Shown piece by piece: positions 17,571-28,180 of a stretch of DNA of 64,000 bases (its first letter is position 1; the number at the start of each line of letters is the position of its first letter). A program made the position numbers and the translations under genes. Under the pieces are notes generated by a model. The model was given only the letters and a program-made list of their open reading frames with translations. It had not been told where the DNA came from and searched no databases. Source of the stretch: CAVSRC01 sp963798195 (GTDB lineage: Bacteria; Pseudomonadota; Alphaproteobacteria; Rhizobiales; Kaistiaceae); the NCBI GenBank assembly GCA_963798195.1, contig CAWCSF010000008.1:186001-250000 (forward strand), given 5' to 3'.

Positions 17571-17628
17571 GTTGAGCATAGCGCGCACGCCCGACGTCCA
17601 GTTCCAGTGAAATCGCGCCGCCGCCATG

Positions 17629-17684
17629 CGACTCATTCTTAACGTCGAAGCGACTCATTCTTACAGCGCCTCCGACTCGTTCTT
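17629..17684. repeat. Three 12-bp direct repeats with 22-bp period
   Basis: CGACTCATTCTT occurs at 17629-17640 and 17651-17662, and CGACTCGTTCTT at 17673-17684. The start-to-start spacing is exactly 22 bp both times, i.e. about two helical turns, as in iterons or cooperative operator sites. They lie between the right end of the IS110 element and the 3' end of tRNA-Gln. No coding explanation was found. Confidence 0.8.
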
Positions 17685-17711
17685 TCGGTGGACGCATACT
17701 GGCATTGGTGC

Positions 17712-17786
<75 letters not shown>

Positions 17787-17929
17787 ACGGCGCCGGTTCC
17801 TACACGGTTTGCATGGGGCGGCGCAACGAACGCGAGCGGGGCGGGTTCGAGCGCTTGAAACCGCCGGCGGGCGCACGGCTATAACGCCCGCCAGTTCCGC
17901 GGCCCGAGGCGGCCCGGCGGGATCCTTAT

Positions 17930-18006
17930 CGGAGTATAGCGCAGCCTGGTAGCGCACCTGCTTCGGGAGCAGGGGGTCGAGTGTTCGAATCACTCTACTC
18001 CGACCA
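17930..18006 (+). tRNA. tRNA-Pro (anticodon CGG)
   Basis: 77 nt including CCA. The acceptor stem CGGAGTA/TACTCCG is perfect. The anticodon arm CCTGC-TTCGGGA-GCAGG gives CGG, and the T-loop TTCGAAT is followed by CACTC. It is followed within five bases by a strong hairpin terminator. Confidence 0.97.
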
Positions 18007-18010
18007 ACAC

Positions 18011-18040
18011 AAAGGCCGGTCCGCCGAGGACCGGCCTTTC
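18011..18040 (+). terminator. Rho-independent terminator after tRNA-Pro
   Basis: Perfect 9-bp stem GGCCGGTCC (18014-18022) and GGACCGGCC (18028-18036), five-base loop, preceded by AAA and followed by TTTCCTTCTT. The symmetric A/T flanks mean it could also act for the convergent bioY gene. Confidence 0.85.
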
Positions 18041-18067
18041 CTTCTTCCGATGCGGCGCTCGAGCCGG

Positions 18068-18693
18068 TCAGGCGCGGGCTTGCGCGAACGAGGCCCAGAC
18101 GCCGGTGACGGTGATCGCGGCGAAGGCCATCTTGAGGACGTCCCAGACAGGAAGGGCTGCACGGCCTTGGCGAAGGCCGAGCCGATGAGGTTGGACTGGT
18201 CGAGCCAGGCGGCGGTCGACGCCGAGCGCGAGCAGCCAGAGGAAGCCGAGGACGAAGCAGCACGGCATCGCCGATCAGCATGGCGAGCGCAAGCATCGAG
18301 CACGCTTGCCCGAAGCGCCGCGATCGGCGGCGCGGCCGATGATGTAGGCCATCGGCAACGAAGCCGAGGAGGAAGCCGCCGGTCGGGCCGACGAGGTAGG
18401 CGATGCCGCCGCCGGTGGCGAAGACCGGCAGGCCGGCGGCGCCTTCGAGGAGGTAGAGCGACGACCGTGGCGACGCCGATGCGCCAGCCGAAGGCGGCGG
18501 CGAGGACGGCGACGGCGAAGCTCTGCAGGGTCACCGGGACCGGCCAGGTCGGCACGTTGATCTTGGCGGCCAGCGGTGATGACCAGGGTGCCGAGCAGGA
18601 CGGTGGCGAGATTGGCCGAGCAGGCGCGCGGTACCGGCCTTGGGCAGCGAGAACGCCCAGAAGCGTATTGGGAGTGGTCATAGTCACGGCCAT
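18068..18693 (-). CDS. bioY: BioY-family biotin transporter substrate-binding component (frameshifted)
   Basis: About 195 residues after frame correction, normal for BioY, the S-component of the biotin ECF transporter. Recognisable blocks are INVPTWPVPVTLQSFAVAVL, GPTGGFLLGF-type membrane segments, PMAYIIGRAADRG and the C-terminal VWDVLKMAFAAITVTGVW. The start MAVTMTTPNTLLG is preceded by AAAGGT. Single-base insertions at about 18614, 18572, 18461, 18358 and 18280 account for most frame changes. The gene stands alone; energy-coupling subunits are not in the window. Confidence 0.88.
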
Positions 18694-18758
18694 TGCGATA
18701 CCTTTCGGAGCGACGGATATCGCGTCCGTTTCTAGTCTTTCGAGCCCTCGTGAGTGCA

Positions 18759-19746
18759 ATGGCCGACCCCTGCCTCCGCCTCGGCCTTCGACACGCTTTC
18801 GACCCCCAGACCGGCAAGCCGGTCGAGGTCGTGCCCGGCGTTGTGCGGGTCACCGCGCCCAATGCCGGGCCCTACACGTTCACCGGGCACCAACAGCTTC
18901 ATGCTCGGGCACGACCGCGTGGCGGTGGTCGATCCCGGGCCGGACGACGCGCGCGCATCTGGCGGCGCTGCTGCGCGGCCATCGGCGGGCGGCACGGTCG
19001 AGGCGATCATCCTCACCCACACGCACCGCGACCATTCGGCGCTGGCGCCGCAGGCTTGCAAGCGCCGAGACCGGGGCGCCGCTGTGGTTTGGCGGGCCGC
19101 ACCGGCTGAGCCGGCCGCCGCGGCCGTTCGAGATGAACGCGCTGTCGCGGCGAGCTGCGACTGGGGCCTGGTGCCGGACCGGACGTTGCTCGACGGCGAG
19201 AGTGTCGATGGCGGGCGACGTGACGATCGACGGCGATCGCGACGCCGGGCCACTGCGCCAACCACATGGCGTTCGGCGCTCGCGGCACGCGACTGGCTGC
19301 TGACGCGGCGATCACGTCATGGGCTGGAACTCGACGCTGGTCGCGGTGCCCGACGGCTCGATGGCCGACTATCTGGCCTCGCTGGAAAAGGTGATCGCCG
19401 CTGCCCTACGCGCACTACCTGCCGGCGCATGGCGGGCCGATCGCGGATGGGCCGGGCTATGCGCGGGCGCTGCTGGCGCACCGCGAGCTGCGCAACAGCA
19501 GATCGTCGACGCGGTGAACGGCGGCGCGCGGACGATCGGCGCGCTGCTGCGCGCGATCTATCCGAGGCATCGCGCCGGCGCTCGCCTGGCGGCGCGGATG
19601 ACGCTCGAGGCCCATATCGAGTATCTCGACGCGACCGTGGCGAGATCATCGCGCGTACGGCGCGACCGCTGCTCGGCTGGCGGCTGTCGCTCGTCGGGTC
19701 GTCGGCCGGGCGCTGCCGCGGGCGCGTCGCGCAGCAGCAGCGGTGA
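18759..19746 (+). CDS. Metallo-beta-lactamase-fold hydrolase (frameshifted)
   Basis: Joined frames give a ~300-residue MBL-fold protein of the glyoxalase II/LACTB2-like branch. The zinc motif reads AIILTHTHRDHSALAP (HxHxDH). GDHVMGWNSTLV supplies the later metal Asp, and YLPAHGGPIADGPGYAR the last metal His. The start ATG at 18759 gives MADPCLRLGLRHAFDP. At least eight frame changes interrupt it. The last ~100 bases overlap the convergent DUF1499 gene, so the exact stop is uncertain. Confidence 0.82.
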
Positions 19747-20479
19747 CCTTGTTGTCGAGGTCGAGCAGGAAGGCCTCGATGCGCCGGCCGTTCTCGCCGA
19801 AATCGTGGAACGAGCTGACAGCGAGGCCGAGCGCATGGCGACGCGTCGCGCCGTCGGCAGTCGCCCGGGACGCGGATCGCGACCTCCTCGCGCCAGCCGA
19901 GCAGCGTCGTCGCGACGGCGTTGATCTGGCCGGTGTCGACGGCGTCTGCGGCGCGCGGCGCGGCGCGCACATCCCAGCCGCGCTCGTCGACCAGCTGCTC
20001 GACGACGGTCGAACATCTCGGTGGCGCCGAAGGGATAGGTGCGCGTGCGCGCGTTGGGGAACTGCCGCCTCGATGCGCGCGCGTTCTTCGGGGCCGATGA
20101 AGCGCGCCGGCGACGAAGCTCACAAGCGGCGGCGGGTTGGTGAAATCGGTGGTGACGTCGGGCGTGGCGGATAGCTGCGCCGCCTCGAAGGCGAGATAGC
20201 CGGCCGGCGCGAGGCAGAGAGCGCCGAAGACGAACGCCAGCTGGCCGTGCCCCAGCCCTGGTCGCCGGTGACCCAGAGCCGCGCAAAGGCGACGAGCGCG
20301 CAGCAGCACCGCAAGCGCCGCCAACGCCGAGCGCAATGATTTCGATGACGAGGAAATTGTCGCTGGTGATCACGTTGCTCGCGGTGCAGCAGCACCGGGA
20401 TGGCGGCGAGCGGCAGCGCCAGCGCGCCGAAGCGGCGGGCCCAGATCGCCCATTTCGAGGTGCGGACGAGGATGCGCAT
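19646..20479 (-). CDS. DUF1499 family membrane protein (frameshifted)
   Basis: The N-terminal ~90 residues start MRILVRTSKWAIWARRF and contain two or three hydrophobic segments (GALALPLAAIPVL, then LALVAFARLWVTGD). The C-terminal domain reads VTTDFTNPPPLVSF, YPFGATEMF, QINAVATTLLGWREEVAIRV and SSFHDFGENGRRIEAFLLDL, the pattern of DUF1499. Function unknown. It follows the M48 protease gene by about 35 bases on the same strand, so the two and the DUF898 gene probably form one operon. Confidence 0.78.
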
Positions 20480-20513
20480 CGGGCGTGTCTGGCACGGCAG
20501 CCGTGCGCAAGTC

Positions 20514-21716
20514 CTATTGGCGGGCAAGCGAGGCGGCGGCGGTGCCACCGGCGGTCGGGCGACGGATGTCGCTCGGATGGCCGGACCGCTGCGGCACATC
20601 GCCTTGATGGCCGCCCACTCCGAGCGTTGAACGGCGGCCGCGTTGCGGCGGGCGTGTCGTAGCGCTTCGAGCGCCGCGCGGCGCTCGTCGGTCAGCGGAT
20701 GGTTGGAGAACAGCGCCAGGGCGCGGCTGAAGGCGTCGTCGCTCGGCGACGCGATCGAGCAGGTCGACGAGGCCCGACGGGCTGGAAGCCGAGGCGCTGC
20801 GCGGTCGCGGCGGCGAAGCGTCGGCCTGCGCGTTCGGCATCGCGCGAGAAGCGGTTGTCGATCAGCGCCGCGCCGAGGGCGCCGGCGACCGAGAGGCCGG
20901 TCATGTCGCCGAGGACGAAGCCGACGAGCAGGCCGGTCGCCGAGCGTGGAGATCAGCGTCTCCATGCCGTGGCGGTAGTAGACGTGGCCGAGTTCGTGCG
21001 CGAGCACGCCGGCGAACTCGTCGGGAGTCTCGGCTCGCATCGAGCAGCGCCGAGAAATAGTAGGCCTGCCCGCCGGGCAGCGCGAAGGCGTTGGGGATTG
21101 TCGGAGCGGACGACCGTGACGTCTGGGGTGAACGGCGATTCGAGTGCCGTCGAACGCGTCCGTCGGCGAAGCGGGCGATGGCGCGGTTGGCGAGGCTGTT
21201 GGGGTCGGGATCGCAGATCTCGAAGCCCTTGCCGTCGGTCGAGCGCGATCTCGATCTGGCCGGCCGCCGTGTCGCCGAGCTGCTTCTCCCAGTCGGGCGG
21301 CACGAGCGCCGACCAGCCGCTCGGCCAGCAGCGGCACGCCGTAGACATAGGCGAAGATCACCGAGGCCAGCGCCGACGGTCGCCAGGACGCCAGGACGCG
21401 GCACCTGCGTCCGCGCTCGCGCGCTGCGTGATGGCGCGAGCGACGGCAGCAGGCGGCGGGCGCTGCGGCATGTCGTCGATGCCGGTGACCGACGAGCCGC
21501 GCGCCGGCGGGCTTGCCGGTTGCCCCGATGCGCAGCTCGATGCGTGCGGGCGTGGAGCGCGAAGACGTCGACCGCCGCCCAGCGCATCGACGGTCGCGGC
21601 GCGTCGCGGCATCGAGGATGACGAGCGTCACCGGGATCGCCGCGAGATCGACGACGCAGACGCACATCGCGGACTTCGGCGACGAGGCCGTCCTGATAGC
21701 GGGCGGCGAACTCCAT
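20514..21716 (-). CDS. M48-family zinc metallopeptidase (frameshifted)
   Basis: MEFAARYQDGLVAEVRDV starts at the ATG at 21716. The catalytic block is FAGVLAHELGHVYYRHGMET with the HExxH zinc motif, followed by an FSRDAE segment (third ligand Glu) and DDAFSRALALFSNHPLTDER, all typical of M48 membrane-linked proteases. One hydrophobic segment (ASVIFAYVYGVPLLAERLV) precedes the catalytic domain. The start overlaps the DUF898 stop (TGATG). About ten frame changes occur in 1.2 kb. Confidence 0.86.
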
Positions 21717-22980
21717 CAATAGGCCCCCACATTGAGGGCGTCGGCGAGACCCTCGCCGATCAGCGCCCGGTCCTCGGTCGGTGGCGCGCACGGAGCGCAG
21801 GGTGTCGGCATTGGCGATGGTGGCGCCGCGGGCCAGCAGCCGCCACCAGCCGAAGCCGAGGATGACCAGTTCGCCAAGCAGCGCCGAAGGCGCCGAGCAA
21901 CGACGAGATAGCCGACGATGAGCAGCACGACGTTGAGCGTGCCGGACTGGAAGATGCTGCATGACAGCGCGCCGGATCGGGCGCACCGCCGTCCTGGGCG
22001 GCGAGCGGCGAAGATGCCGCCGATGGCGATCGACCGGCGACGAGCGAAGACGAGCAGCAGCGCCGACGAAGCGCGAGGACATAGAGCGACGAACTGGCCG
22101 AAGAGCGCGCGCGGCGCGGACGTCGACGTTGAGCCGGGCCTCGCCGATGCGAGACGCGTCGACAGCATGCGCGAGGTCGCGCGCGCCCGGTAGAAGGCAA
22201 CGCTGAGCGGACAGGACGACCAGCGCGGCGAGCGCAGCCGATCAGCCGAGACCGGGCCCGGGACATTGCGCGCCGCTCGACCTGCGACGACGTCGCGGGT
22301 CGCGATGGCATAGCCGAGCGACCGCCGATGGTCAGGACGTTGAGCGACATAGACGCCGTAGAACGGGCCGGCGAGCAGCCGCCACGTGCCGGCGCAGCTG
22401 AACTTGCGGTCGCCGAACCAGGTGTGGCTGTAGCGGTAGCGCCAGAGGCTCGCGGCCATGAACGGATAGACGAGCCCGAGCGTCAGCGACCATCAGGATC
22501 GACCACAGGAAGCGGCGCAGCGCATAGGCCCAGGCGTTGCCCTGCTGGTCGAAGCGGATGCCGCGCCAGAGCGTGCGCGACAGGCGGAAATCGCGGGCCG
22601 CGATAGATGGCATAGCCGCATCAGGAACCACAGCACGACGCCGACGCCGCGCATAGCCGAGGACGCGCGATCGCTGCCGACCTGGGTCGAGAGGTAGAAG
22701 AAGCGCGATGTAGATCGGCAGGAAGAAGGCCAGCGCGAACAGGAAGCCGAGCAGCAATTGCATGGCGCGTGCCGGTGTATTCGAGCGGGTCGCCGTCGAT
22801 GACGGTGTTGTGCCAGTAGAAGCGGCGCTTCCAGGTGGCCTGCCAGAAGCGATAGAGGCCGATGGTCGGCATCATCAGCACGTAGCCGCGGAGCAGGATG
22901 GCCGAACAGTTCGCTGGCGCGCGCCGGTGAACTCGACGCGGCCGATCCGGCTCGCTCGATCGTCGCACGGTTTCGCTCAT
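21716..22980 (-). CDS. DUF898 (YjgN-like) inner membrane protein (frameshifted)
   Basis: The opening MSETVRRSSEPDR leads to the DUF898 hallmark LRGYVLMMPTIGLYRFWQ and TWKRRFYWHNTVIDGDPLEY. Several hydrophobic segments follow (LLLGFLFALAFFLPIYIAL, then a second repeat with TLWRGIRFDQQGNAWAY and YRYSHTWFGDRKFSC). Function is unknown. It is translationally coupled to an M48 protease, an association I also know from other proteobacteria. About a dozen single-base frame changes are present. Confidence 0.83.
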
Positions 22981-23044
22981 TGCGTCCGACCACTTGCCCC
23001 GCGACTCAGCGATTTCACGGGGCGAGCGCGGCCGGCAAGCCGGC

Positions 23045-23689
23045 TCAGGGATAGAGCCGCTGGCGCGTCCAGGGCCGATCGAGTGCGATCGCGGGTGAAG
23101 CGGACGCGGTCATGCAGGCGGAATGCGCCATCCTTCCAGAACTCGATCTCGAGCGGGATGATGCGGAAGCCGGACCAGTCGGCGGGCGCGGCGACCGGGC
23201 TCGTCGCCGAGCGACTGGCTTGCAGCGTCTCGACCCGCTCGATCAGGCATCGCATTTGCGCGCCAGCGGGCGGGACTGCCTGCGAGGCGTGGGCGCCGAG
23301 CTGCGTGACCCGGGCGCGGGTGGCGAAATAGGCGTCGGCCTCGCGCGTCGTCGACGATCTCGACCGGCCCGCGCGCCCGGACCTGCCGGCGCAGCGACTT
23401 CCAGTGGAAGACCAGGGCGGCCTCGCGGGTTGGCCAGCAGCTCGCTCGCCCTTGCGGCTCTCGAAATTGGTGAAGAAACACGAAGCCGCGGTGGTCGCGG
23501 GCGTTGAGCAGCACCATGCGGACATCGGGCATGCCGGCGGCATCGACGGTGGCGAGCGCCATGGCGTGCGGATCGTTGGGCTCGCTCTGCCTGGGCCTCG
23601 GCGAACCACTCCTCGAACAGCGAGAACGGATCGATCGGCGCGGTGTCGGCATCGTCGAAAAGCCGGTCGGAAAGGGTCGATGGCGGCAT
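23045..23689 (-). CDS. pdxH: Pyridoxamine 5'-phosphate oxidase (frameshifted)
   Basis: About 210 residues. The FMN-dependent oxidase makes pyridoxal phosphate in the vitamin B6 salvage/biosynthesis pathway. Blocks in order: PIDPFSLFEEWFAEA, ATVDAAGMPDVRMVLLNA, RGFVFFTNFESRKGEQL-like, ALVFHWKSLRRQVRARGPVE, YFATRARVTQLGAHASQ, IIPLEIEFWKDGAFRLHDR and a C-terminal WTRQRLYP. The start ATG at 23689 has GGAG about eleven bases upstream. It is divergent from the DnaJ-like gene. Confidence 0.92.
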
Positions 23690-23798
23690 TGCGATGTGGA
23701 GCTCCTTCCGCGCCGGTCTGGACAAGGCGCGGGGGCGTGGCCATATAGGTCGGCAAAGGGCGGTTGTTCAACCGTCCAGCGACAATTCGAAGGAACCC

Positions 23799-24747
23799 AT
23801 GCGCGATCCCTATACCGTGCTCGGGGTGCCTCGTTCTGTGAGCGAGAAGGACCTGAAGTCCGCTTACCGCAAGCTGGCCAAGGCCCATCACCCCGACCAG
23901 AACCAGGACGACCCCAAGGCGCAGGCCAAGTTCGCCGAGATCTCGTCGGCCTACGATTTCCTGTCCGACGCGGAAAAGCGGGCGCCTATGACCGCGGCGA
24001 GATCGACGCCGACGGGCAGCCCAAATTCGCCGGCTTTGCCGCGCGGCGGCGGCGCGCGCCGCGGCGGCGCGGCCGGCGCAGGCGCCGGGCTTTTCGGCCG
24101 AGGACATCCTCAAGGAATTCATGAGCGGCTTTGGCGGCGGCCGCAGACGCGGCGGCCCGCGCGGCCGGCGCGGCGCGGGCTGGGACCCGTTCACCGGGGC
24201 CGGCCTGGGCGGCGGCGCGGCCAGGCGCGCATGCCAAGGGCGAGGACGTCAACGTCACCGCGACGGTCATCGCTCGAGGACGCGCACAAGGGCGGCTCGG
24301 TGCCGCTGCGCATGCCCACCGGCAAGGTGCTCAACGTCAAGCTGCCCGACAAGGTCGAGGACGGCCAGCAGATCCGGCTCAAGGGCCAGGGCATGCCCTC
24401 GCCGATGGGCGGCGAGCCGGGCGACGCGATCGTCACGGTGAAGTTCGAGCGGCACAAGCAGTTCCGCCGCGACGGCGCGGACCTGCGCGTCGATGTGCCG
24501 ATCACGCTCTACGAGGCGGTGCTGGGCGGCAAGGTGCGGGTGCCGACGCTCGACGGCTCGGCCGAGCTCAACCTGCCGGCCGAGCGTCAATACCGCCAAG
24601 GCGCTGCGGCTCAAGGGCAAGGGCCTGCACGGCGCCGGCGACCTCTACGCCAGCCTCAAGATCGTGCTGCCGGAGAGCGGCGACCCCGACCTCGAGAGCC
24701 TGATGCGGTTCTGGCGCGACCAGAAGCCGTACAAGGTGCGGGACTAG
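23799..24747 (+). CDS. DnaJ/CbpA-type co-chaperone without zinc finger (frameshifted)
   Basis: J-domain at the N-terminus: MRDPYTVLGVPRSVSEKDLK, then HPD at residues 31-33. A Gly/Arg-rich linker with LKEFMSGFGGG follows. The C-terminal substrate-binding domain shows VPLRMPTGKVLNVKLPDKVE, QIRLKGQGMPSPMGGEPGD and FERHKQFRRDGADLRVDVPI. The cysteine-rich zinc domain of DnaJ is absent, so it is CbpA-like. Frame changes cluster in the G/R-rich part (23985-24250) and at 24590. AAGGA precedes the start. Confidence 0.9.
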
Positions 24748-26194
24748 ACGGCGCGTCTAAGCGGCCTGGCCGACTCGTTCAGGCTGATCAGCGCGCGCTT
24801 GAGTGCGGCGAGGCAGGTCGGATCGAGCGCCGTGCCGACCATCTCGTCCATGATGTCGAAGGCGCGTTCGACGGGCATGGCGCCGCGGTAGGGGCGGTCG
24901 GCGGTGAGCGCGTCGAAGATGTCGGCGATGGTGACGATGCGGGTCTCGAGATCGATGTCGTCGCCCTTCAGGCCGCGCGGATAGCCCTTGCCGTCGAGCC
25001 GCTCGTGATGGGCGCCGGCGACTGCGGGCGAGATCGGCGAAGGCGCCGATGCGCGCGAGGATCGTGCTCGCCGAGCGCCGGGATGGCGCTTGATCTCGGC
25101 CCATTCGTCGTCATCGAGCTTGCCGGGCTTGTCGAGGATCTGGTTGGAGACGCCGAGCTTGCCGATATCGTGCAGCAGCGCGGCGCGCCTCAGACGGCGG
25201 CGCTGCGGTCGTCGGAAAGGCCCAGTCGCTCGGCGATCATGTCGGTGAACAGCGCGACGCGGTCGCTGTGGCCGCTGGTATAGGGGCTCTTGGCGTCGAC
25301 CACCTCGGCGAAGGCGGCGGCGATGTCGTCGAGATAGTCGTCGTCGACGGCGATGACGCGTGCTGACCGGTCTCGATACGCGATGACGCGCTGCTGCAGG
25401 TCGGCGTCGCGAAGCGTCGCCCAGAACTCCGGATCGGCGCCGAGGCGCTCGAAGGCGTCGACCAGCGCCGGGATCGAACCAGGTGCCGGCGCGGCGCTCG
25501 ACCTCGCGCATGCGCCGCCTCGGGCCCGGCGCTGACATGAAGAAGACGTCGATGACCTGCGCGAGCAGCGCGATGCGGGCGTCAGAGCGAGATCGCCTCG
25601 CCGGCCTTCCGCAGCGGCTGGCCCTTGCCGTTCCAGTGCTCGTCGAGATCGAGGATGCCCTGCGCGACGGCCTCGGAGAAGCGCATCTGGCGGGCGATGT
25701 CGGCGCCGCGCTGGCAGCGCGTGTCGATCAGCTCGCGGGCGATCTCGCCGCCGTCTGCAGCGCGATGTCGATGATGGCGCGGAAGCGCTCGGCGAGACCG
25801 GCCTTCATGCCGGTATGGGCGAGCACGAAGCGAGGAACTGCGGCAGCGTGTGATCGACGAACTTGAAGTCGCGCTTGAACGTGATGTCGTCGGCCAGATA
25901 GAGCTGGCAGAGGCGCGCGGCATTGCTGGAGCAGCCGACGTCCTTGAGCAGCACGTGTAGTAGAGGTCGGACACGTCGGCGTCGTCGAGCCCGAGCTCGC
26001 TGGCCGATATGCATGCCGATCCAGCAGCAGCGGACGCAGTGGCCGGCCGGCTGGCCCTCGGTGATGTCGAGCGCATAGCTCAGGGCGCTGACGAGTTCGG
26101 CAAGGCCGAACTGGTCCGCTGTGTCAGGCCATGCTACAGGCGCCAATTGTAAACAGTGCGACAGCGCGGCAACGATCGTCAGGCAGCCGCTCAC
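24744..26194 (-). CDS. HD-GYP domain protein, predicted cyclic-di-GMP phosphodiesterase (frameshifted)
   Basis: The C-terminal half contains an HD-GYP domain: RAALLHDIGKLGVSNQILDK (HD) and HHERLDGKGYPRGLKGDD (HHE and GYP), then VTIADIFDALTADRPYRGAM. The N-terminal half resembles a second, degenerate HD region (TEGQPAGHCVRCCWIGMHIG, LLKDVGCSSNAARLCQLYLA, DLDEHWNGKGQPLRKAGEA). Such proteins hydrolyse c-di-GMP. No transmembrane or receiver domain is evident. Its stop overlaps that of the DnaJ-like gene. The start is uncertain because the first frame is interrupted. Confidence 0.85.
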
Positions 26195-26219
26195 GTCTCG
26201 TGTCGCGATTAGCGGAAGC

Positions 26220-27161
26220 TCAAGGGCGCGGCGCGGCGGCGCGCTTCAGGCGATCGTTGATCGCTTCGCCAAGCCCGGTATCGCGGGATCGGCGCGACGG
26301 CGATGCTTGTGGCGGTCGGCATCGAGTTGATGCAGCATGGCGAAGAGGTTGCGGGCGGCTTCGTGCAGGTCGCCGGTCGGGCGAGAGATTGAGCGTCGCC
26401 CTGCGCGGGCCGAAGCCGAGGTAGGCTTCGCCGGGTTCGGGCGAGGTCGCGTCGAGCCGCAGGCGGGCGTTGGGCGCGTAGTGGCTCGCCAGCATGCCGG
26501 GCGCGGCGATGGCGGCGTCCTGCCTGCGCGATGGCGACGGCCGGCCGAGGGCGCGCCTCGATCTCGTCGCGCGGCAGGGCGCCGGCGCGCAGCTGGGTGA
26601 CGGTGTCGCCGTCGACGGCGAGGATGGTCGACTCGACCCCGGCATGGCAGGGGCCGCCGTCGAGCACCGGCACGCGACCGTGCGAAGGCCGCGGCGCACC
26701 TGCGCGGCGGTGGTCGGCGAGAGCTTGCCCGAGGGATTGGCCGAGGGCGCGGCGAGCGGCACGCCGGCGGCGCGGATCAGCGCCAGCGCCAGCGGATGGT
26801 CGGGGATGCGGATGCCGACGGTGTCGAGCCCGGCGGTGACGAGGTCGCTGAGGCCGCGCATCCGGGCGCTTGCGGCAGCACCAGCGTCAGCGGGCCGGGC
26901 CAGAAGCGCGCGAGCTTGCCGCGCCAGCGGCGAGAACGTCACCAGCGTCTCGGCCATGCCAGATCGGCGACATGGACGATCAGCGGATTGAAGCGCGGGC
27001 GGCCCTTGGTCTCGTAGATCTTGAGCACGGCGTCGGAATTGGTGGCGTCGGCGCCGAGGCCATAGACGGTCTCGGTGGGGAAGGCGACGACGCCGCCTGC
27101 CCGCAGCAGAGCCGGCAAAGTGCTGCACATTGTCGGTGGGCTGGATCGCCGGTCGGGCCAT
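26220..27161 (-). CDS. tsaC: Threonylcarbamoyl-AMP synthase (Sua5/YwlC type, frameshifted)
   Basis: Joined frames read RAGGVVAFPTETVYGLGADA, YETKGRPRFNPLIVHVADL, GIRIPDHPLALALIRAAG, PLAAPSANPSGKLSPTTA, and GPCHAGVESTILAVDGD. These are the YrdC-fold motifs for the first step of t6A tRNA modification. The extra ~100 C-terminal residues (GMLASHYAPNARLRLD onward) are the Sua5 domain, so this is the longer Sua5 form. t6A synthesis is essential or nearly so, which argues that the frame changes are sequence errors. Divergent from the deacetylase gene. Confidence 0.92.
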   Translation of the reverse strand: MARPAIQPTDNVQHFAGSAAGRRRRRLPHRDRLWPRRRRHQFRRRAQDLRDQGPPALQSADRPCRRSGMAETLVTFSPLARQARALLARPADAGAAASARMRGLSDLVTAGLDTVGIRIPDHPLALALIRAAGVPLAAPSANPSGKLSPTTAAQVRRGLRTVACRCSTAAPAMPGSSRPSSPSTATPSPSCAPAPCRATRSRRALGRPSPSRRQDAAIAAPGMLASHYAPNARLRLDATSPEPGEAYLGFGPRRATLNLSPDRRPARSRPQPLRHAASTRCRPPQASPSRRSRDTGLGEAINDRLKRAAAPRP

Positions 27162-27230
27162 GGCGGGCTGTTTGACAAGGCGCGGCCGCGGCCGTCAAGA
27201 AAATGCACGGCGGCGGAACCCACGAGGCCG

Positions 27231-28166
27231 ATGACCACCCTTCTCGTCAGCCAGCGCAATTTCGAGAGCCATGTGACCCCGACGGGCCACCCCGAGCGTC
27301 CGGACCGGCTCCGCGCGGTCGAAGAGGCGCTGGCCGAGCCGGCGTTTGCGGCGCTGCGTGCGGCGCGACGCGCCATCGGGCGACCTGAAGCTGGCCGAGC
27401 TCGTGCATGCGCCGAGGCTATCTCGAGGCGCTGCGCCGGTGCGGCCGGCCGAGGGCATGGCGCGGATCGACGAGGACACGTTCATTTCATCGGGGTCGCT
27501 CGATGCCGCGCGCCACGGCGCTCGGCGGCGGGCTCGCGGCGCTCGAAGCGGTGGCGCTGGGCGAAGTCGACAACGCCTTCTGCGCCGTGCGGCCGCCGGG
27601 GCACCACGCCGAGACGCGAGCGGCCGATGGGGTTTTGCCTCGATCAACACCATCGCCGTGGTGGCGCGCGAGGCGCAGCGCAAGTATGGCGCCGAGCGGG
27701 TGGCGATCGTCGATTTCGACGTGCACCACGGCAACGGCACCAGGACATCTTTCAAGGCGACCCGACGGTGTTCTACGGCTCGAGCCACCAGATGCCGCTG
27801 TATCCGGGCACCGGCGCGGCGAGCGAGACCGGGGTGGGCAATATCTGTCAACGCGCCGCTGCCGGCGCGCAGCGGCAGGCGACGAGATGCGCGAGGCCTA
27901 TGAGAGCACGATCCTGCCGGCGCTCGAGGCGTTCCGGCCGGACTTTCTGCTGATTTCGGCAGGCTTCGACGCCGATTATCGCGACCCGCTGGCGCAGCTC
28001 AACTGGCGGCCGGACGATTTCGCCTGGGTCACCGGCCGGCTGATGGAGATCGCCGGCGCGGCGCTGCGGCGGGCGCATTGTTTCGATGCTCGAAGGCGGC
28101 TATGACCGGCAAGGGCTGGCGACCGGCGTCGGCCGCGCATGTTGATCGACGCTGATGGGCGACTAG
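27231..28166 (+). CDS. Histone-deacetylase-family hydrolase (acetoin utilisation/acetylpolyamine amidohydrolase type, frameshifted)
   Basis: ATG at 27231 gives MTTLLVSQRNFESHVTPTGH. Class II-like HDAC motifs follow: NAFCAVRPPGHHAE (catalytic His pair), VAIVDFDVHHGNGTQDIF-like (zinc Asp and His), YPGTGAASETG, LLISAGFDADYRDPLAQL (second zinc Asp) and SMLEGGYD. It is a zinc-dependent amide hydrolase; the natural substrate is not readable. Followed closely by xseB in the same direction. Confidence 0.9.
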
Positions 28167-28180
28167 ATCAGAGTGGACTG

